Made by a program: the position numbers and the translations under genes | Notes under the pieces: generated by a model | Seen by the model: only the letters and a program-made list of their open reading frames with translations | What the model was told of the DNA's origin: nothing | Database searches by the model: none | NCBI GenBank assembly: GCA_014621425.1 | Contig: JAANBB010000042.1 | Coordinates: forward strand, 62,001 to 126,000 | Origin: Cylindrodendrum hubeiense | Taxonomy: Eukaryota; Ascomycota; Sordariomycetes; Hypocreales; Nectriaceae | Length of the DNA stretch: 64,000 bases | Direction of reading: 5' to 3' | In this document: one piece after another, positions 1 to 10,814 of the stretch | How positions within the stretch are numbered: position 1 is the stretch's first letter | Layout of the letters: every line of letters starts with the position of its first letter

Positions 1-604
1 TCCAGCATTCTGCATCAACTCCTGCACCCTCGTTCCTCTCCACAACCCGTCTTCATCCCATGCAGTCGCAGCACCTTGCGGGCCCAGCACGTGGCACGCA
101 GTTTGCATCCTGCCAGCTCGTTTAGGGGGCGAGACGGCGGCGCGTGGCCTGGTCGGATCGCAGGGAAGTGGGCCTAGCGTCGGGTCCGCACCAACTAGAG
201 GCTTCTGTCGATCGGGGCCGACTGAGAGAAGAGGCATCGTCGATCGGCTCCGCTCTCGCAGTCGGCTCCGCTCACTGACCAGCCTCCGCCGCGTCGCTGC
301 CGAGTGCGGGGTTGGAGTCTGGGGTATGGGGTAATGACGCAGCGGGGGAGCGCGAGCGGAAGAGACTGAGTGCGTCGGCTGGCATCGCGATAGTCCAAGA
401 TGGTGGTGTATTCTGCGCCTCATTATTGCCGCCTCTCGAAAATACACGACTCTACTACTTAACGAATCAACAATCCCTTCCAAGTTGGCATCATATCCTC
501 TACATCCATCCTCAATCACCATCTCAACCAACACTTCATCAACACCTCATCAACACCTCATCAACACTCCATCAGCCATCAATTGACCCCTTCCCTTCTT
601 CACC
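1..604. promoter_or_regulatory. 5' flank of the flavin monooxygenase gene
   Basis: No gene is supported here. The first 400 bases are GC-rich. The last 150 bases are CA/TC-rich, as in fungal 5' untranslated leaders, and end in a good initiation context (caccATGgc). Overlapping open frames on both strands lack recognisable motifs and are most likely chance. A short tandem repeat in the leader is listed separately. Confidence 0.5.
533..576 (+). repeat. 11-bp tandem repeat in the 5' leader
   Basis: Four consecutive 11-base units with consensus acctcatcaac. Units 2 and 3 are identical, unit 1 has one mismatch and unit 4 is degenerate. The array ends 28 bases before the start codon at 605, so it probably lies in the transcribed leader of the flavin monooxygenase gene. 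A role in translation or RNA binding is possible but not shown. Confidence 0.75.
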
Positions 605-2576
605 ATGGCTACAGTGGACGTTCAGCCGGTTCAGTCCGTGCCCTCGCATATGCGAACCGTCCCCGGCTCTGTCAACATCCCCGTCGCCAAGTTCCCCTCT
701 GCACCAAAGATTGCCGCCGCCGTTGATCCCGCCCAAGTGGCTGCATCATTGGTCGACAGCTTTAACCAAGTCTTGGACAGGCGCGACTACGCCGGTCTTT
801 CGCAATTATTCGTGGATGACGGCTACTGGCGGGACCATCTCGCCCTTTCGTGGGTGTTCCGCACTGTCAAGAGCCCGCCTCGCATCCAAGAGTTCCTCAA
901 GAGCTGCGCAGGCTCCAAAGATGGTTTCCGACTGAAGAAGATAGCTGTCGACAACACCACTAAAGTCCGGGCACCCAAGATTGTGCCCATCGATGCCTCT
1001 GGCAATGTTTCAGGCATCCAGTTCTTTGTCGCCGTCGAGACAGTCCTCGGCACCGGTGTTGGCCTGGCTCGCATTGTGGAGCAAGGTGGCCAGTGGAAGA
1101 TCTTCACCCTGTACACGCGACTCGAAGAGCTCCGTGGTTACGAGGAGGCCATTAACGAGCGACGAGTAAAGGGCGCTGAGCATAGCAGCACGCCTGGCCG
1201 CAAGAACTGGGCCGAGAAGAGGGCTTCAGCAGCGAACTTTAACGATGGAAATGATCCTTCCGTCTTGGTAGTCGGTATGTCAAGATCAACCTACAGATTA
1301 TTCCCCCATTCTAACATTTATTTTTCTAGGTGGTGGTCAGGCCGGCTTGACAGCCGCTGCTCGGCTCAAGATGCTCGGTGTCGAGACTCTTGTTATCGAT
1401 CAGAACGAGCGCGTGGGCGACAACTGGCGCAAGCGCTATCACCAGCTAGTCCTGCACGACCCAGTCTGGTACGACCACATGCCATATATGAACTTCCCAG
1501 CACAGTGGCCCATTTTTACGCCCAAGGACAAGCTGGCCGACTTCTTCGAGTCATATGCTACTCTGCTCGAGCTCAACGTGTGGACACGAACTGAGCTTGT
1601 CTACACCAAGTGGGACGACGAGAAGAAGTTCTGGACAGTCATTGTCAACCGAAAAGCTGCGGATGGAACTAGCGAGATCCGAACATTCTACCCTCGTCAT
1701 CTCATTCAGGCAACAGGACACTCCGGCAAGAAGAATCAGCCATCCGTAAAGGGCATTGAGAATTTCAAGGGAGATCGTCTGTGTCACTCATCTGAGTTCC
1801 CAGGAGCTCGAGCGAACAGCCAAGGCAAGAAGGCCATCGTGGTCGGCTCATGCAATTCGGCCCACGACATTGCGCAGGACTTCCTCGAGAAGGGCTATGA
1901 AATTACCATTGTGCAGCGCTCAACCACACATGTTGTGTCTTCCAAGGCCATTACTGAGATTGCCTTGAAGGGTGTCTACTCTGAGGATGGACCTCCGGTT
2001 GACGATGCGGACATGCTGATCCATGGTCTTCCCACCTCTGTGCTCAAGGCCATCCAGATCAAGGTCGGAGAGCGCCAGGCAGAGTGCGACAAAGAAATCC
2101 TCGAGGGCTTGGACAAGGTCGGCTTCAAGGTCGACCGCGGCCCCGACGGCGCCGGTCTCTTCTTCAAGTACTTCCAGCGCGGCGGCGGCTACTACATCAA
2201 CGTCGGCGCGTCGCAGCTGATTGCCGATGGCAAGATCAAGGTCAAGCAAGGGCAGGAAATCGCCGAGGTCCTCCCCAACGGCCTGCGGTTCGCGGACGGT
2301 TCCGAGCTGGAAGGCGACGAGATCGTCTTTGCAACCGGTTACCAGAACATGCGCACACAGACGCGCATCATGTTTGGCGACGAGGTGGCGGACAGGGTCG
2401 GCGATGTGTGGGGATTCAACGACGAGGGAGAGATGCGGACAATCTGGCAGCGGAGCGGGCATCCCGGCTTTTGGTTCCACGGTGGAAACCTGGCCATGTG
2501 TCGCTATTATTCCAGACTACTTGCCTTGCAAATCAAGGGTCTCGAGGAGGGCTTGTACCAAGATGGCGAGGCTTGA
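605..2576 (+). CDS. FMO/YUCCA-like flavin-containing monooxygenase with N-terminal NTF2-like extension
   Basis: Two exons, 605-1274 and 1330-2576 (intron gtatgt...ctag), give 638 residues. Splicing rebuilds the FAD-binding motif GGGQAGL at residues 224-230, so the intron lies inside the Rossmann glycine loop. Further family marks are the FMO signature FxGxxxHxxxF (FKGDRLCHSSEF), a second nucleotide-binding loop (VVGSCNSA) and the FATGY motif near the C-terminus. These indicate an FAD- and NADPH-dependent class B monooxygenase of the kind that oxidises small nucleophilic or carbonyl substrates; plant YUCCA enzymes are relatives. The first 200 or so residues are not part of a minimal FMO. They contain a stretch resembling a SnoaL/NTF2-like fold (region of SLVDSFNQVLDRRDYAGL), an arrangement known in fungal members. 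The substrate is unknown. The start at 605 has a strong initiation context. Confidence 0.93.
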
Positions 2577-3567
2577 TTTCCGCGAGGAACTCTCATTCAC
2601 TTGGCCTGTACATGTTTGCTCAACTGGGATTCGCGATTGCTGCCGCATTCAGATCCCCCAGGTTTATATAGCTTGCTCTTTTCTGTATTTAGTACTGAAC
2701 TGTGTCTACAATTGAAATCAATAGTTAACTTATCTGTGCGTTCTCTCGAGTCTCAAGCAATGCTCCTCAGTTGTGTTCCCTGAATATCCTGGTTCTCTCG
2801 GTATCATATGCCTCTGTTTCATCAAGCTGCCGAGAGCCTCGGAACAAAAGTCTGCTAAATAAGCTAGTGATTGAATCTGTGGGTCTGGACGGAGTCCGGC
2901 TTCCACCGCCTGACGGTCTCATGGTTATGGGCGGTTTTTTATCAGCACTAGCGCTGAGGCCTTTCACCGTCTTTAGTCCGTGGAGTGATGCAGCGTATCA
3001 CGGGACTTGCAGAGAACGCGTAACTTGCTTGGGTTATCTAGCTCTAGGCACAGTGATGTCATTTATTAATTGAATTGACTTTTACTTCTCGGACGCGACA
3101 TCCAAGCTCGCGAAATCTCAAGCTAGCGTCGCTGGCTTTAGGGTAAGCGTCGATGTCAGCCAGCTTTCCTCTCAACAGCTTCACACTGTTAGAGACAGAT
3201 GAGAGCTGTTGATTTCTCTAATAATGCAATCTCTCAAAAGAAGAAACCCTAATAAACTATATTATCGTCTTGGAACAAAAAATTTCGATTTTGTTCGCAA
3301 TTCCGTGACAAGCCGCCGTTTCAACGCGTCGGCTGCAGGTCTCGCCACCACGTTGGTTGCGCATGTGATTCAGCCTCACTAGATGCTTCCTCGGCGACCT
3401 TAGAAGCTACTAGCAGGTTTAACATGATCCGATGGTGACGACGAGGAATGAGGAGGTCATGCCCTTAGTTTTGGTATTGAGATGAGCCATTATAAATATC
3501 AGTCATTGTATTCTCAGAGAGGGTTGCTGCAATACCAAGCAATCACATCAATTCATCAATCATCATC
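2577..3567. promoter_or_regulatory. Intergenic region, promoter of the oleate hydratase gene
   Basis: About 1 kb with no supported gene. It should hold the terminator of the upstream monooxygenase and the promoter of the downstream hydratase. The only clear element is a TATA box at 3491-3499. Confidence 0.6.
3491..3499 (+). promoter_or_regulatory. TATA box of the oleate hydratase gene
   Basis: The sequence tataaatat lies 69 bases before the start codon at 3568, followed by a CA-rich leader. Position and sequence fit a core promoter. Confidence 0.65.
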
Positions 3568-5325
3568 ATGTATTACAGCAGTGGCAACTATGAAGCCTTT
3601 GCTCGCCCTATCAAGCCCGACGGCATCGAAGAAAAGTCGGCATGGATTGTCGGATCCGGCCTAGCCGGTCTTTCCACAGCGGCATTCCTTATCCGAGACG
3701 CCCAAATGCCCGGCAAAAACATCACCATTTTCGAAGAATTGGCCCTCCCCGGCGGTGCCTTGGACGGAATTGAGGAACCCGAAAAAGGGTTCGTCATCCG
3801 GGGCGGCCGGGAGATGGAAGCACACTTTGAATGCCTCTGGGACCTGTTCCGCTCTATTCCCTCCATTGAGGAAAAGGATGCCAGTGTCTTGGATGAGTTC
3901 TATTGGCTCAACAAGGAGGACCCTAACTATTCCCTGCAGAGGGCTACCGTGAAGCGTGGTCAGGATGCCGAAACCGGAACGGCATTCACGTTGAGCGAGA
4001 AGGCGCAAAAGGAAATGATCAAATTGTTTCTCGCTACCAGACAAGAGGTAGAGGACAAGCGCATCGACCAAGTCTTTACTGAAGACTTCTTCAAGAGCAA
4101 CTTCTGGATGTACTGGCAGACCATGTTTGCCTTCCAGACCTGGCACTCGGCATTGGAGATGAAGTTGTACCTCCACAGATTCGTCAACCACATCCACGGC
4201 ATGCCCGACTTCTCAACACTCAAATTCACAAAATACAACCAGTACGAGTCCCTCGTCTTGCCACTTCACAAGTGGCTGGAAGATCATGGAGTCGTGTTTC
4301 AGTTTGGCACTGAGATTGAGGATGTCGATTTCGAAATCACTGCCAACGAAAAGCAGGCTACGCGCATTCACGGGATCAGGTCAGGAGAGAAGTTTGACAA
4401 GGATCTTGGCGTGAATGATTTACTATTCATGACCATTGGTTCGTTGACCGAGAACTCCGGATTGGGAGACCAGAACACGCCTGCGAAACTTCACGAAGGT
4501 GACGCGCCTGCGTGGGACCTGTGGCGCCGCATCGCATCCAAGCACGAAGAGTTTGGACATCCAGATGTCTTCGCCGGCAACATACCGGCGACGAAATGGC
4601 AGTCGGCTACAGTGACCACTCTCGACAAGCGCATCCCAGAGTATATCCAGAAAATCTGCAAGCGTGACCCGTTCAGTGGCAAGGTGGTCACTGGCGGCAT
4701 CGTTACGGTGCGCGATTCGGGCTGGTTGATGAGCTGGACAGTTAACCGCCAGCCTCACTTCAAAAAGCAGCCAAAGGACCAGATCGTGGTGTGGGTGTAT
4801 GGCCTCCTCGTCGAGCAACCGGGCGACTATATCAAGAAGCCTATGCAGGAGTGCACTGGCCAGGAAATCACTGAGGAGTGGCTGTATCACATGGGCGTTC
4901 CCGAATCCGACATCCCGACCCTTGCTGCAGAGGCGGCCAAGTGTGTACCTGTCATGATGCCCTATGTCACTTCTTTCTTCATGCCCAGAAAGGCAGGCGA
5001 CAGGCCGGCTGTTGTCCCAGCTGGGTCAAATAACTTTGCCTTCATTGGGCAGTTTGCCGAGACAACGCGCGACACCATCTTTACAACAGAATACTCGGTT
5101 AGGACCGCCATGGAGTCGGTCTATCAGCTTGCTGGCGTCGATCGTGGTATTCCAGAAGTCTTCGCTTCGACCTATGATGTGCGACACTTGCTGAAAGCGA
5201 CCTGGCATCTGAGAGACGGAAAGGAGCTCGCTGCGTGGCTGCCTGAGCGCATTAGGAATTTCTTTGTTCACAAGCTGGAGGAGTCGCAGATCGGACAGTT
5301 GTTGCATGATTATCACCTTGTATAG
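3568..5325 (+). CDS. Oleate hydratase (myosin-cross-reactive-antigen family flavoprotein)
   Basis: A single open frame of 585 residues without introns, the usual length of the family. The N-terminal dinucleotide loop reads VGSGLAGLSTAAF (residues 28-40) and is followed by the family motif RGGREM (78-83), which includes the glutamate needed for FAD positioning and catalysis in studied homologues. Family members add water across the cis-9 double bond of oleic or linoleic acid to make 10-hydroxy fatty acids, using FAD structurally, and often sit at membranes. The translation resembles the family to the C-terminus, so the gene looks intact. Bacteria are the main carriers; many ascomycetes also have copies. 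The intronless structure fits old acquisition from bacteria, but intron loss cannot be excluded. A TATA box lies just upstream. Confidence 0.93.
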   Translation: MYYSSGNYEAFARPIKPDGIEEKSAWIVGSGLAGLSTAAFLIRDAQMPGKNITIFEELALPGGALDGIEEPEKGFVIRGGREMEAHFECLWDLFRSIPSIEEKDASVLDEFYWLNKEDPNYSLQRATVKRGQDAETGTAFTLSEKAQKEMIKLFLATRQEVEDKRIDQVFTEDFFKSNFWMYWQTMFAFQTWHSALEMKLYLHRFVNHIHGMPDFSTLKFTKYNQYESLVLPLHKWLEDHGVVFQFGTEIEDVDFEITANEKQATRIHGIRSGEKFDKDLGVNDLLFMTIGSLTENSGLGDQNTPAKLHEGDAPAWDLWRRIASKHEEFGHPDVFAGNIPATKWQSATVTTLDKRIPEYIQKICKRDPFSGKVVTGGIVTVRDSGWLMSWTVNRQPHFKKQPKDQIVVWVYGLLVEQPGDYIKKPMQECTGQEITEEWLYHMGVPESDIPTLAAEAAKCVPVMMPYVTSFFMPRKAGDRPAVVPAGSNNFAFIGQFAETTRDTIFTTEYSVRTAMESVYQLAGVDRGIPEVFASTYDVRHLLKATWHLRDGKELAAWLPERIRNFFVHKLEESQIGQLLHDYHLV

Positions 5326-6933
5326 GAGTCAATTTCCTCGTCGGCGCCGGATAGTCGGAAAGAGAAGGTGAAAGGTGATTGGCTTTAGGAGATTGATTTC
5401 CGGACGATCGGACTGACACATTTGGGTGGGGCGAGGGTTGAATTTAACGTACAATTATTAAGTCACATTTATTCGCCTAGTTTCGTTAGAAAATATTAAG
5501 AAACTCCATAGAGCTATTTGCTCATCAGGTTTGTCACATTTACAGTAGCGACTCCTGCCAAGCACACTACTGCATTGCTCATTGTCGACACGATGGCATC
5601 ATCAAGTCCAACCGCCAAGCCAATCCAAGTGGACCGCTTTTTACGTATTGCCTCGGCTGGACCTTTTGCCTAGGAGCATCCTGAGCGCGGCCTAGGGAGC
5701 GGCCTAGGAGCGGACCAGATCTCCCCACCTGCTTAATGGTGATAAGATGGTTGCAATGGCCGGGAGCAGGATCCCGATCAGGAAGGTCTGGGGTCCACCC
5801 CCTGCTCGTAGTGGTATCTGCCGAGATGCGCGGATTAAGGGGCATGACTGGGGAAAGCTAAGCAAGTGGACAAATAGAGTTTATATCGTGTCATGAGCAG
5901 ATGATTCGAGGAGTATGAGCTTCTTAAAGCATTGTCCGGCGCGACAGCTGACGCTAATTGGTGCTGCTACGAAGCGGCGAGCTTCCCTTTCGGGTATCGT
6001 GGGCATGATCGTCATAGCTTAAAGGCTATATGCGAGTTAATTTATCGTACTGCTGGATAATCAATAGAGAACGGCCGGCCATAGCTCTTGGATTAATCTA
6101 TTCTCTATTGCTTATTACCGAGGAAGCAGAGGACCAGGCCCACGCAAATAGACATAGCTGCCCATGACTTTCGCCTGCACATTGTGCACTGCTTGTCCTA
6201 AGCTCTACCGCCAAGGGCCGCCGATTGCGACATGCCCCGCCTACCGTACCCTTCATAGTCTTGGCACATTGTAGTATAGGACCCTGCGACATTACTGGGC
6301 TGCATCATAACGGAGGAACTTTAGCACACATACCTAGTCTGGATAGCATGCATCAGTTCTGGGCTGTCCTCGGCGTTAACAACCTTATCTGAACTGATTC
6401 CTCCTTAGCCCATAGCCTTTAATATAGTACGATACCTTTGTCACCAAGAAAAATGGCCTATATTGGAAGGTTGGACGCTCGCTTTCCTACTTTAGCGGCA
6501 CTGATGACCCGCAAGGGTGGGGGATCCTCACTCTCCAAGCAGCCTATCCCGGCTCTTTGATCGGCTTTTGGTCTCGATCGCACGGCTGCGGAGCGGGAGA
6601 CCCCAGATCCCAGTCGCAGAAGCAGAAGTTCCAAGCCCCACCGCTGTCAATGATAGAGCTGGGCGGCCTCGTATCCGGCCCTGACCTTCCCAGGGAAGCC
6701 GGGTGAAAAAAAGTCCCAACGCATAGGGAAGCTCAATTGGATCGTGAACGAGCATACTGATAGTATGCTGGATCGGAACAGAGCAAAGGGAAACATGAAG
6801 CAGCATCTGGAATATTTAAGAGCGGCATGGTGGCCGTCACTACTGATGGAGGCCAGGCTATCTCTTCACCACGACCCTCATCACTACTTGTCTATTGAAT
6901 TACCCTTGGCTGTCGCCTTTGATACATTTTACT
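5326..6933. other. Intergenic region, no gene recognised
   Basis: About 1.6 kb. Short open frames on both strands lack motifs. Around 5665-5715 the element gcctagga/gcctaggg recurs three times within 50 bases. The last 130 bases are the promoter of the fungalysin gene. Confidence 0.5.
6811..6820 (+). promoter_or_regulatory. TATA-like element of the fungalysin gene
   Basis: aatatttaag lies about 115 bases before the start codon at 6934 and precedes a CA-rich leader. This is a plausible core promoter and is not proven. Confidence 0.45.
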
Positions 6934-9097
6934 ATGCGATCCGCAATTCTCCTAGGCCTTGCTGGCCTGGCAGCTAACCGAGCCAATGCTCATCCCGCCA
7001 GACGCGAGCCTCACTCTGCTGCCCTAAGCAAGAGAGGCATTGACTTGGACGCCTTCAGGCTGCCCGAGCTTGCCGAATATGTTGCCAATGAAGAGGTGGT
7101 TGAGGACCCAGTCATGACCGTCTCCAAGCGAGAGACCTATGTCGAGACCGCCAAGGACTTGATCAAGTCTGTTCTAGAGGACGCAACCTACCGTCTTGTT
7201 GAGGACCACTATGTCGGCTCCAACGGCATTGCCCACGTCAACTTCAAGCAGACTGTCAATGGTATTGATGTCGACAACGCAGACTTCAACGTGAACGTGA
7301 GTTATCTATCCACCAACCTAAGTTATTAGCTGCGATGCTGACATTATACTTCAAGATTGCTGCTGATGGCACTGTCTTCTCGTACGGTAACAGCTTCTAC
7401 ACTGGCAAGCTGCCCGCCTCTTTCGCCAAGCGAGATGTGTCGGATCCTGTCGATGCCCTCAAGGGAGCTGTTGAGATTCTTGACCTTCCCGTCGACACCA
7501 CAGACGCTACTGCGAAGCCCAAGGATGACTCTGAGCACTACACCTTCACGGGCACCGATGGCACCGTCAGTGCCCCCGAGGCCAAGCTCGTTTACCTCGT
7601 CAAGCCTGACAGCAGCTTGGCTCTCACCTGGAGAATTGAGACTGATGTCTCGGACAACTGGCTGCTCACCTACATTGATGCTGCCACAAATGAGAAGGTC
7701 CTTGGTGTTGTCGACTATGTTGCCGACTTCGCTACCTACAAGGTCTAGTAAGTAAAGCAATATCCCCTTTGAATATTGAACTACATGCTGACCCTACCCG
7801 CGATAGCCCCTGGGGTATTATGGACCCGACTGAGGGCTCTCGCTCTGTCGTCACGGATCCTTGGAACACTGTTACCTCCGAGTTCACCTGGAACTCTGAT
7901 GGCACAACCAACTACACCACCACCCGGGGTAACAACGGCATCGCCCAGGTCAACCCCTCAGGAGGTACCGCTTACCTCACAAACTACCGTCCTACCAGCT
8001 CTGCCCGTGCTTTCGAGTACGACTACTCCACGAGCACCACCACCCCCACCACCTACCGTGATGCTTCCATCACCCAGCTGTTTTACACAGCAAACAAGTA
8101 CCACGATCTGCTCTACCTTCTGGGCTTCACCGAGGTGGCTGGAAACTTTGAGATCAACAACAACGGCCAGGGCGGAAGTGGCAGCGACTTTGTCATCTTG
8201 AATGCTCAGGATGGCAGTGGCACCAACAACGCCAACTTTGCCACCCCCGCGGACGGATCTCCCGGCCGAATGAGGATGTATCTGTGGACGTACAGCACCC
8301 CCCAGAGGGATTGCACCTTTGACGCTGGAGTTGTGATCCACGAGTACACCCATGGACGTAAGTTTTACTTGACTTTTATTGCTTGCCTTTGGCGACAAAT
8401 TCATACATGATGCTGATCCTGATGTAGTGTCCAACCGCCTTACTGGTGGCCCTGCCAACTCTGCTTGTCTCTCAGGCACTGAGTCTGGAGGTATGGGTGA
8501 GGGCTGGAGCGACTTTTTCGCAACTGCCATTGGCCTCAAGGCCGCCGACACCCGCTCTTCCAACAAGGTCATGGGTGCCTGGGTCTACAACAACGCCGCC
8601 GGCATCCGAGCCTACCCTTACAGCACTAGCCTGACGACCAACCCCTACACCTACAAGAGTGTCAACACCCTGGCCTCGACCGGAGTTCACGCCGTTGGAA
8701 CTTACTGGGCCACTGTCCTGTACGAGGTCCTCTGGAACCTCATCGACAAGCACGGAAAGAACAACGCTGATGAGCCCACCTTCGACTCCGATGGCGTTCC
8801 CACCGACGGAAAGTACCTCGCCCTGAAGCTGGTTCTCGATGGCATGGCACTGTAAGTCCTTAATTCTTAATCAAACCCTATTTGCAAATACTAACAAGTG
8901 GGTTTCATAGTCAACCCTGCAACCCCAACATGGTCCAGGCCCGAACTGCCATCGTGGATGCTGATACCGCCCTCACTGGTGGAGCCAACCTGTGCGCGAT
9001 CTGGACCGGATTTGCCAAGAGAGGCCTTGGTTCCGGAGCCGTCTACAGCAGCTCCAGCCGCACTGAGAGCTATGTGATCCCCTCGGGCGTGTGCTAA
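6934..9097 (+). CDS. Fungalysin, secreted M36 zinc metalloprotease
   Basis: Five exons (6934-7296, 7356-7747, 7807-8357, 8428-8851, 8911-9097) join in frame to 638 residues, the typical preproprotein length. Residues 1-19 form a signal peptide ([19 protein letters not shown]). A propeptide of about 230 residues follows (FTP-type region, SxNGIxVxNADFNVN-like), then the mature domain. The zinc site is HEYTH (430-434), with the third ligand probably the glutamate of GMGEGWSD (E460); splicing restores the family string HEYTHGLSNRLTGG across intron 3. The enzyme is exported, activated by propeptide removal, and degrades elastin, collagen-like and other proteins. In fungi it serves nutrition and, in some species, invasion of hosts. 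All four introns are short and canonical. The gene appears intact. Confidence 0.96.
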
Positions 9098-9740
9098 GCG
9101 TCTTCGCTTGTGATAGAGGTACGAACATGGGAGTAGGAGAAATGTTCAAAGTGCTGGTTCCAGGGAGGATAGCTGTTATGAATGACGGCTTGCATGTATA
9201 AACTTCTTAGTTGCATTTATTTGTCCAGATTGCGTATTTCAATGTCATTGATCGAATCCCGAAACCAATCATTCGCCTTCCCTGTCTATGTTGTAATGGA
9301 CAACCTTTCACAGGCAGTTGCATATGGTCTACTAGACTGGAGTGATTGGATGGAACAGTTGGTTGCCGATATTAAACAAGGAAGAAATCTATCGAGTAGA
9401 GAGGAATGCTGGGTGTCTATTCCTGAGGATCCGACTCTTCCGGATACCTAGGATCAATGTTGCGGTCGGATGCCAACGATCTGGATCATTGAGGCTGGTC
9501 TAGCTTTGAAGTCTATTGCTAAGGGTGACTGATACTGGATATAGGTTCTATTCACAATACAAATACAATAAGATCTAGGTTTTATTGACAATGCAACCGA
9601 ATAATTTAGCACATACCCTATACCTCCATCAGCACAGGAAAGAAATAGCTTCCCGGGCACCTAGACGGCTTCCAACACAATCACCCCGAGCCCACCCCAA
9701 AATGAAATTAGGTTTTGAGCTATTGGACTCATTCTTTTCC
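9098..9740. other. Intergenic region between convergent genes
   Basis: About 640 bases between the 3' ends of the fungalysin and amidinotransferase genes. No gene is supported; one open frame (9182-9451) lacks motifs. Confidence 0.5.
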
Positions 9741-10814
9741 TCATGGAGATCGGACTAGGTCTACGCTAGCACAGTGAAACGATCCCCCGATTGCATTGAC
9801 ATGCTGGAACGGTAGCATGATGGGCTCCATTCCGAACTTGTCCTGCACCCACGTCGCAAACTCGGTGTTTAGCTCGTCGACAAAGATGCGCTTCTCATCC
9901 AAACTCAACGCATTTAGTACAAGCCACGGCGAGCACATGCATGCGGGTGGACCGGGTGGCCCTCGTTGCTTCGGGGTAAATGGATAGGCGTGAAGCTCCC
10001 AGTCTCGAAAGACGGCGTGTCGGCGTAGGGCCTCTTCAGTGACACGCTCGGGTGAGTATATCAGGATACCTTGGCGGAGAGGGAGGATGGTGGTGTCAAG
10101 GTGTATCGAAATGTGCTCCTCCACTGTCTCAAGGATCTCTACTGTGTATCCTTCCGGTACGATGGCCTGTAGATATTGGACTCCTTTTTCATTAGTGACG
10201 TGGCTAATCTGTCCGAGGATCGTCTTGCCAAAGCGCATGAAATCGGCGGTATCGAAGGCCGGGCGGCTATTATTTATGGCCCACTTGTTATTATTCCCGT
10301 TGGTGTTGTTTCCATCCTTGGCATCATCGCCTCTGCCGTTATAGATGGTGTCTTTGCCAAGAATGAGAGGGGCTCGGCAGATCCTCCCCGAGCCGCTGCT
10401 ACTAAGCTGGTCCAAGATATCGGAGTAGCCCAATTGGATCTCATTGCGACGGCAGCGCCAAGGGAAAGGCGATTCAATGAGCGTGTCGCCCACTGTCATC
10501 AGAGCGTCCCGAGGCATAGACCCTGTGTAACCCCCAACCTTGAGCCAGTCCACCTCCTTGGGACGGTAGACACGAACACCATGCTGCTCCAAAACGGCAG
10601 CAAAATTGTCGAGCTCCTGCTGAGCCTTTTCCAAAAGGTCCGCTGAGAAGGGATGATTGGGCTTGAATTGGTCAACGTACTCGGCGGGCATAATTGCCTC
10701 CATTGCATGACGAGGCTCTGATGGGAAGATCGAATGCTCTGCACGTCCGACAATGACGGCCCTGAGAGGCGACCACTCATTGTCGGCTGAAATAAGTTGC
10801 ATCTCATTAACCAT
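9741..10814 (-). CDS. Amidinotransferase (glycine / inosamine-phosphate amidinotransferase family)
   Basis: A single exon encoding 357 residues. The start region has the family opening (NEWSPLRAVIVG, 12-23). The catalytic triad of the arginine:glycine amidinotransferase fold can be placed: an aspartate in DTADFMRFGK (D191 by comparison with AADFIR of the animal enzyme), histidine in ISIHLDTTI (H238) and the nucleophile in GGSFHCAS (C348). Known members move an amidino group from arginine to an amine acceptor such as glycine or a scyllo-inosamine. An asparagine-rich insert at about 165-180 separates the two halves and is unusual. The acceptor cannot be predicted. A second in-frame ATG four codons downstream is an alternative start. 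The gene is convergent with the fungalysin gene, with no sign of functional coupling. Confidence 0.88.
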   Translation of the reverse strand: MVNEMQLISADNEWSPLRAVIVGRAEHSIFPSEPRHAMEAIMPAEYVDQFKPNHPFSADLLEKAQQELDNFAAVLEQHGVRVYRPKEVDWLKVGGYTGSMPRDALMTVGDTLIESPFPWRCRRNEIQLGYSDILDQLSSSGSGRICRAPLILGKDTIYNGRGDDAKDGNNTNGNNNKWAINNSRPAFDTADFMRFGKTILGQISHVTNEKGVQYLQAIVPEGYTVEILETVEEHISIHLDTTILPLRQGILIYSPERVTEEALRRHAVFRDWELHAYPFTPKQRGPPGPPACMCSPWLVLNALSLDEKRIFVDELNTEFATWVQDKFGMEPIMLPFQHVNAIGGSFHCASVDLVRSP

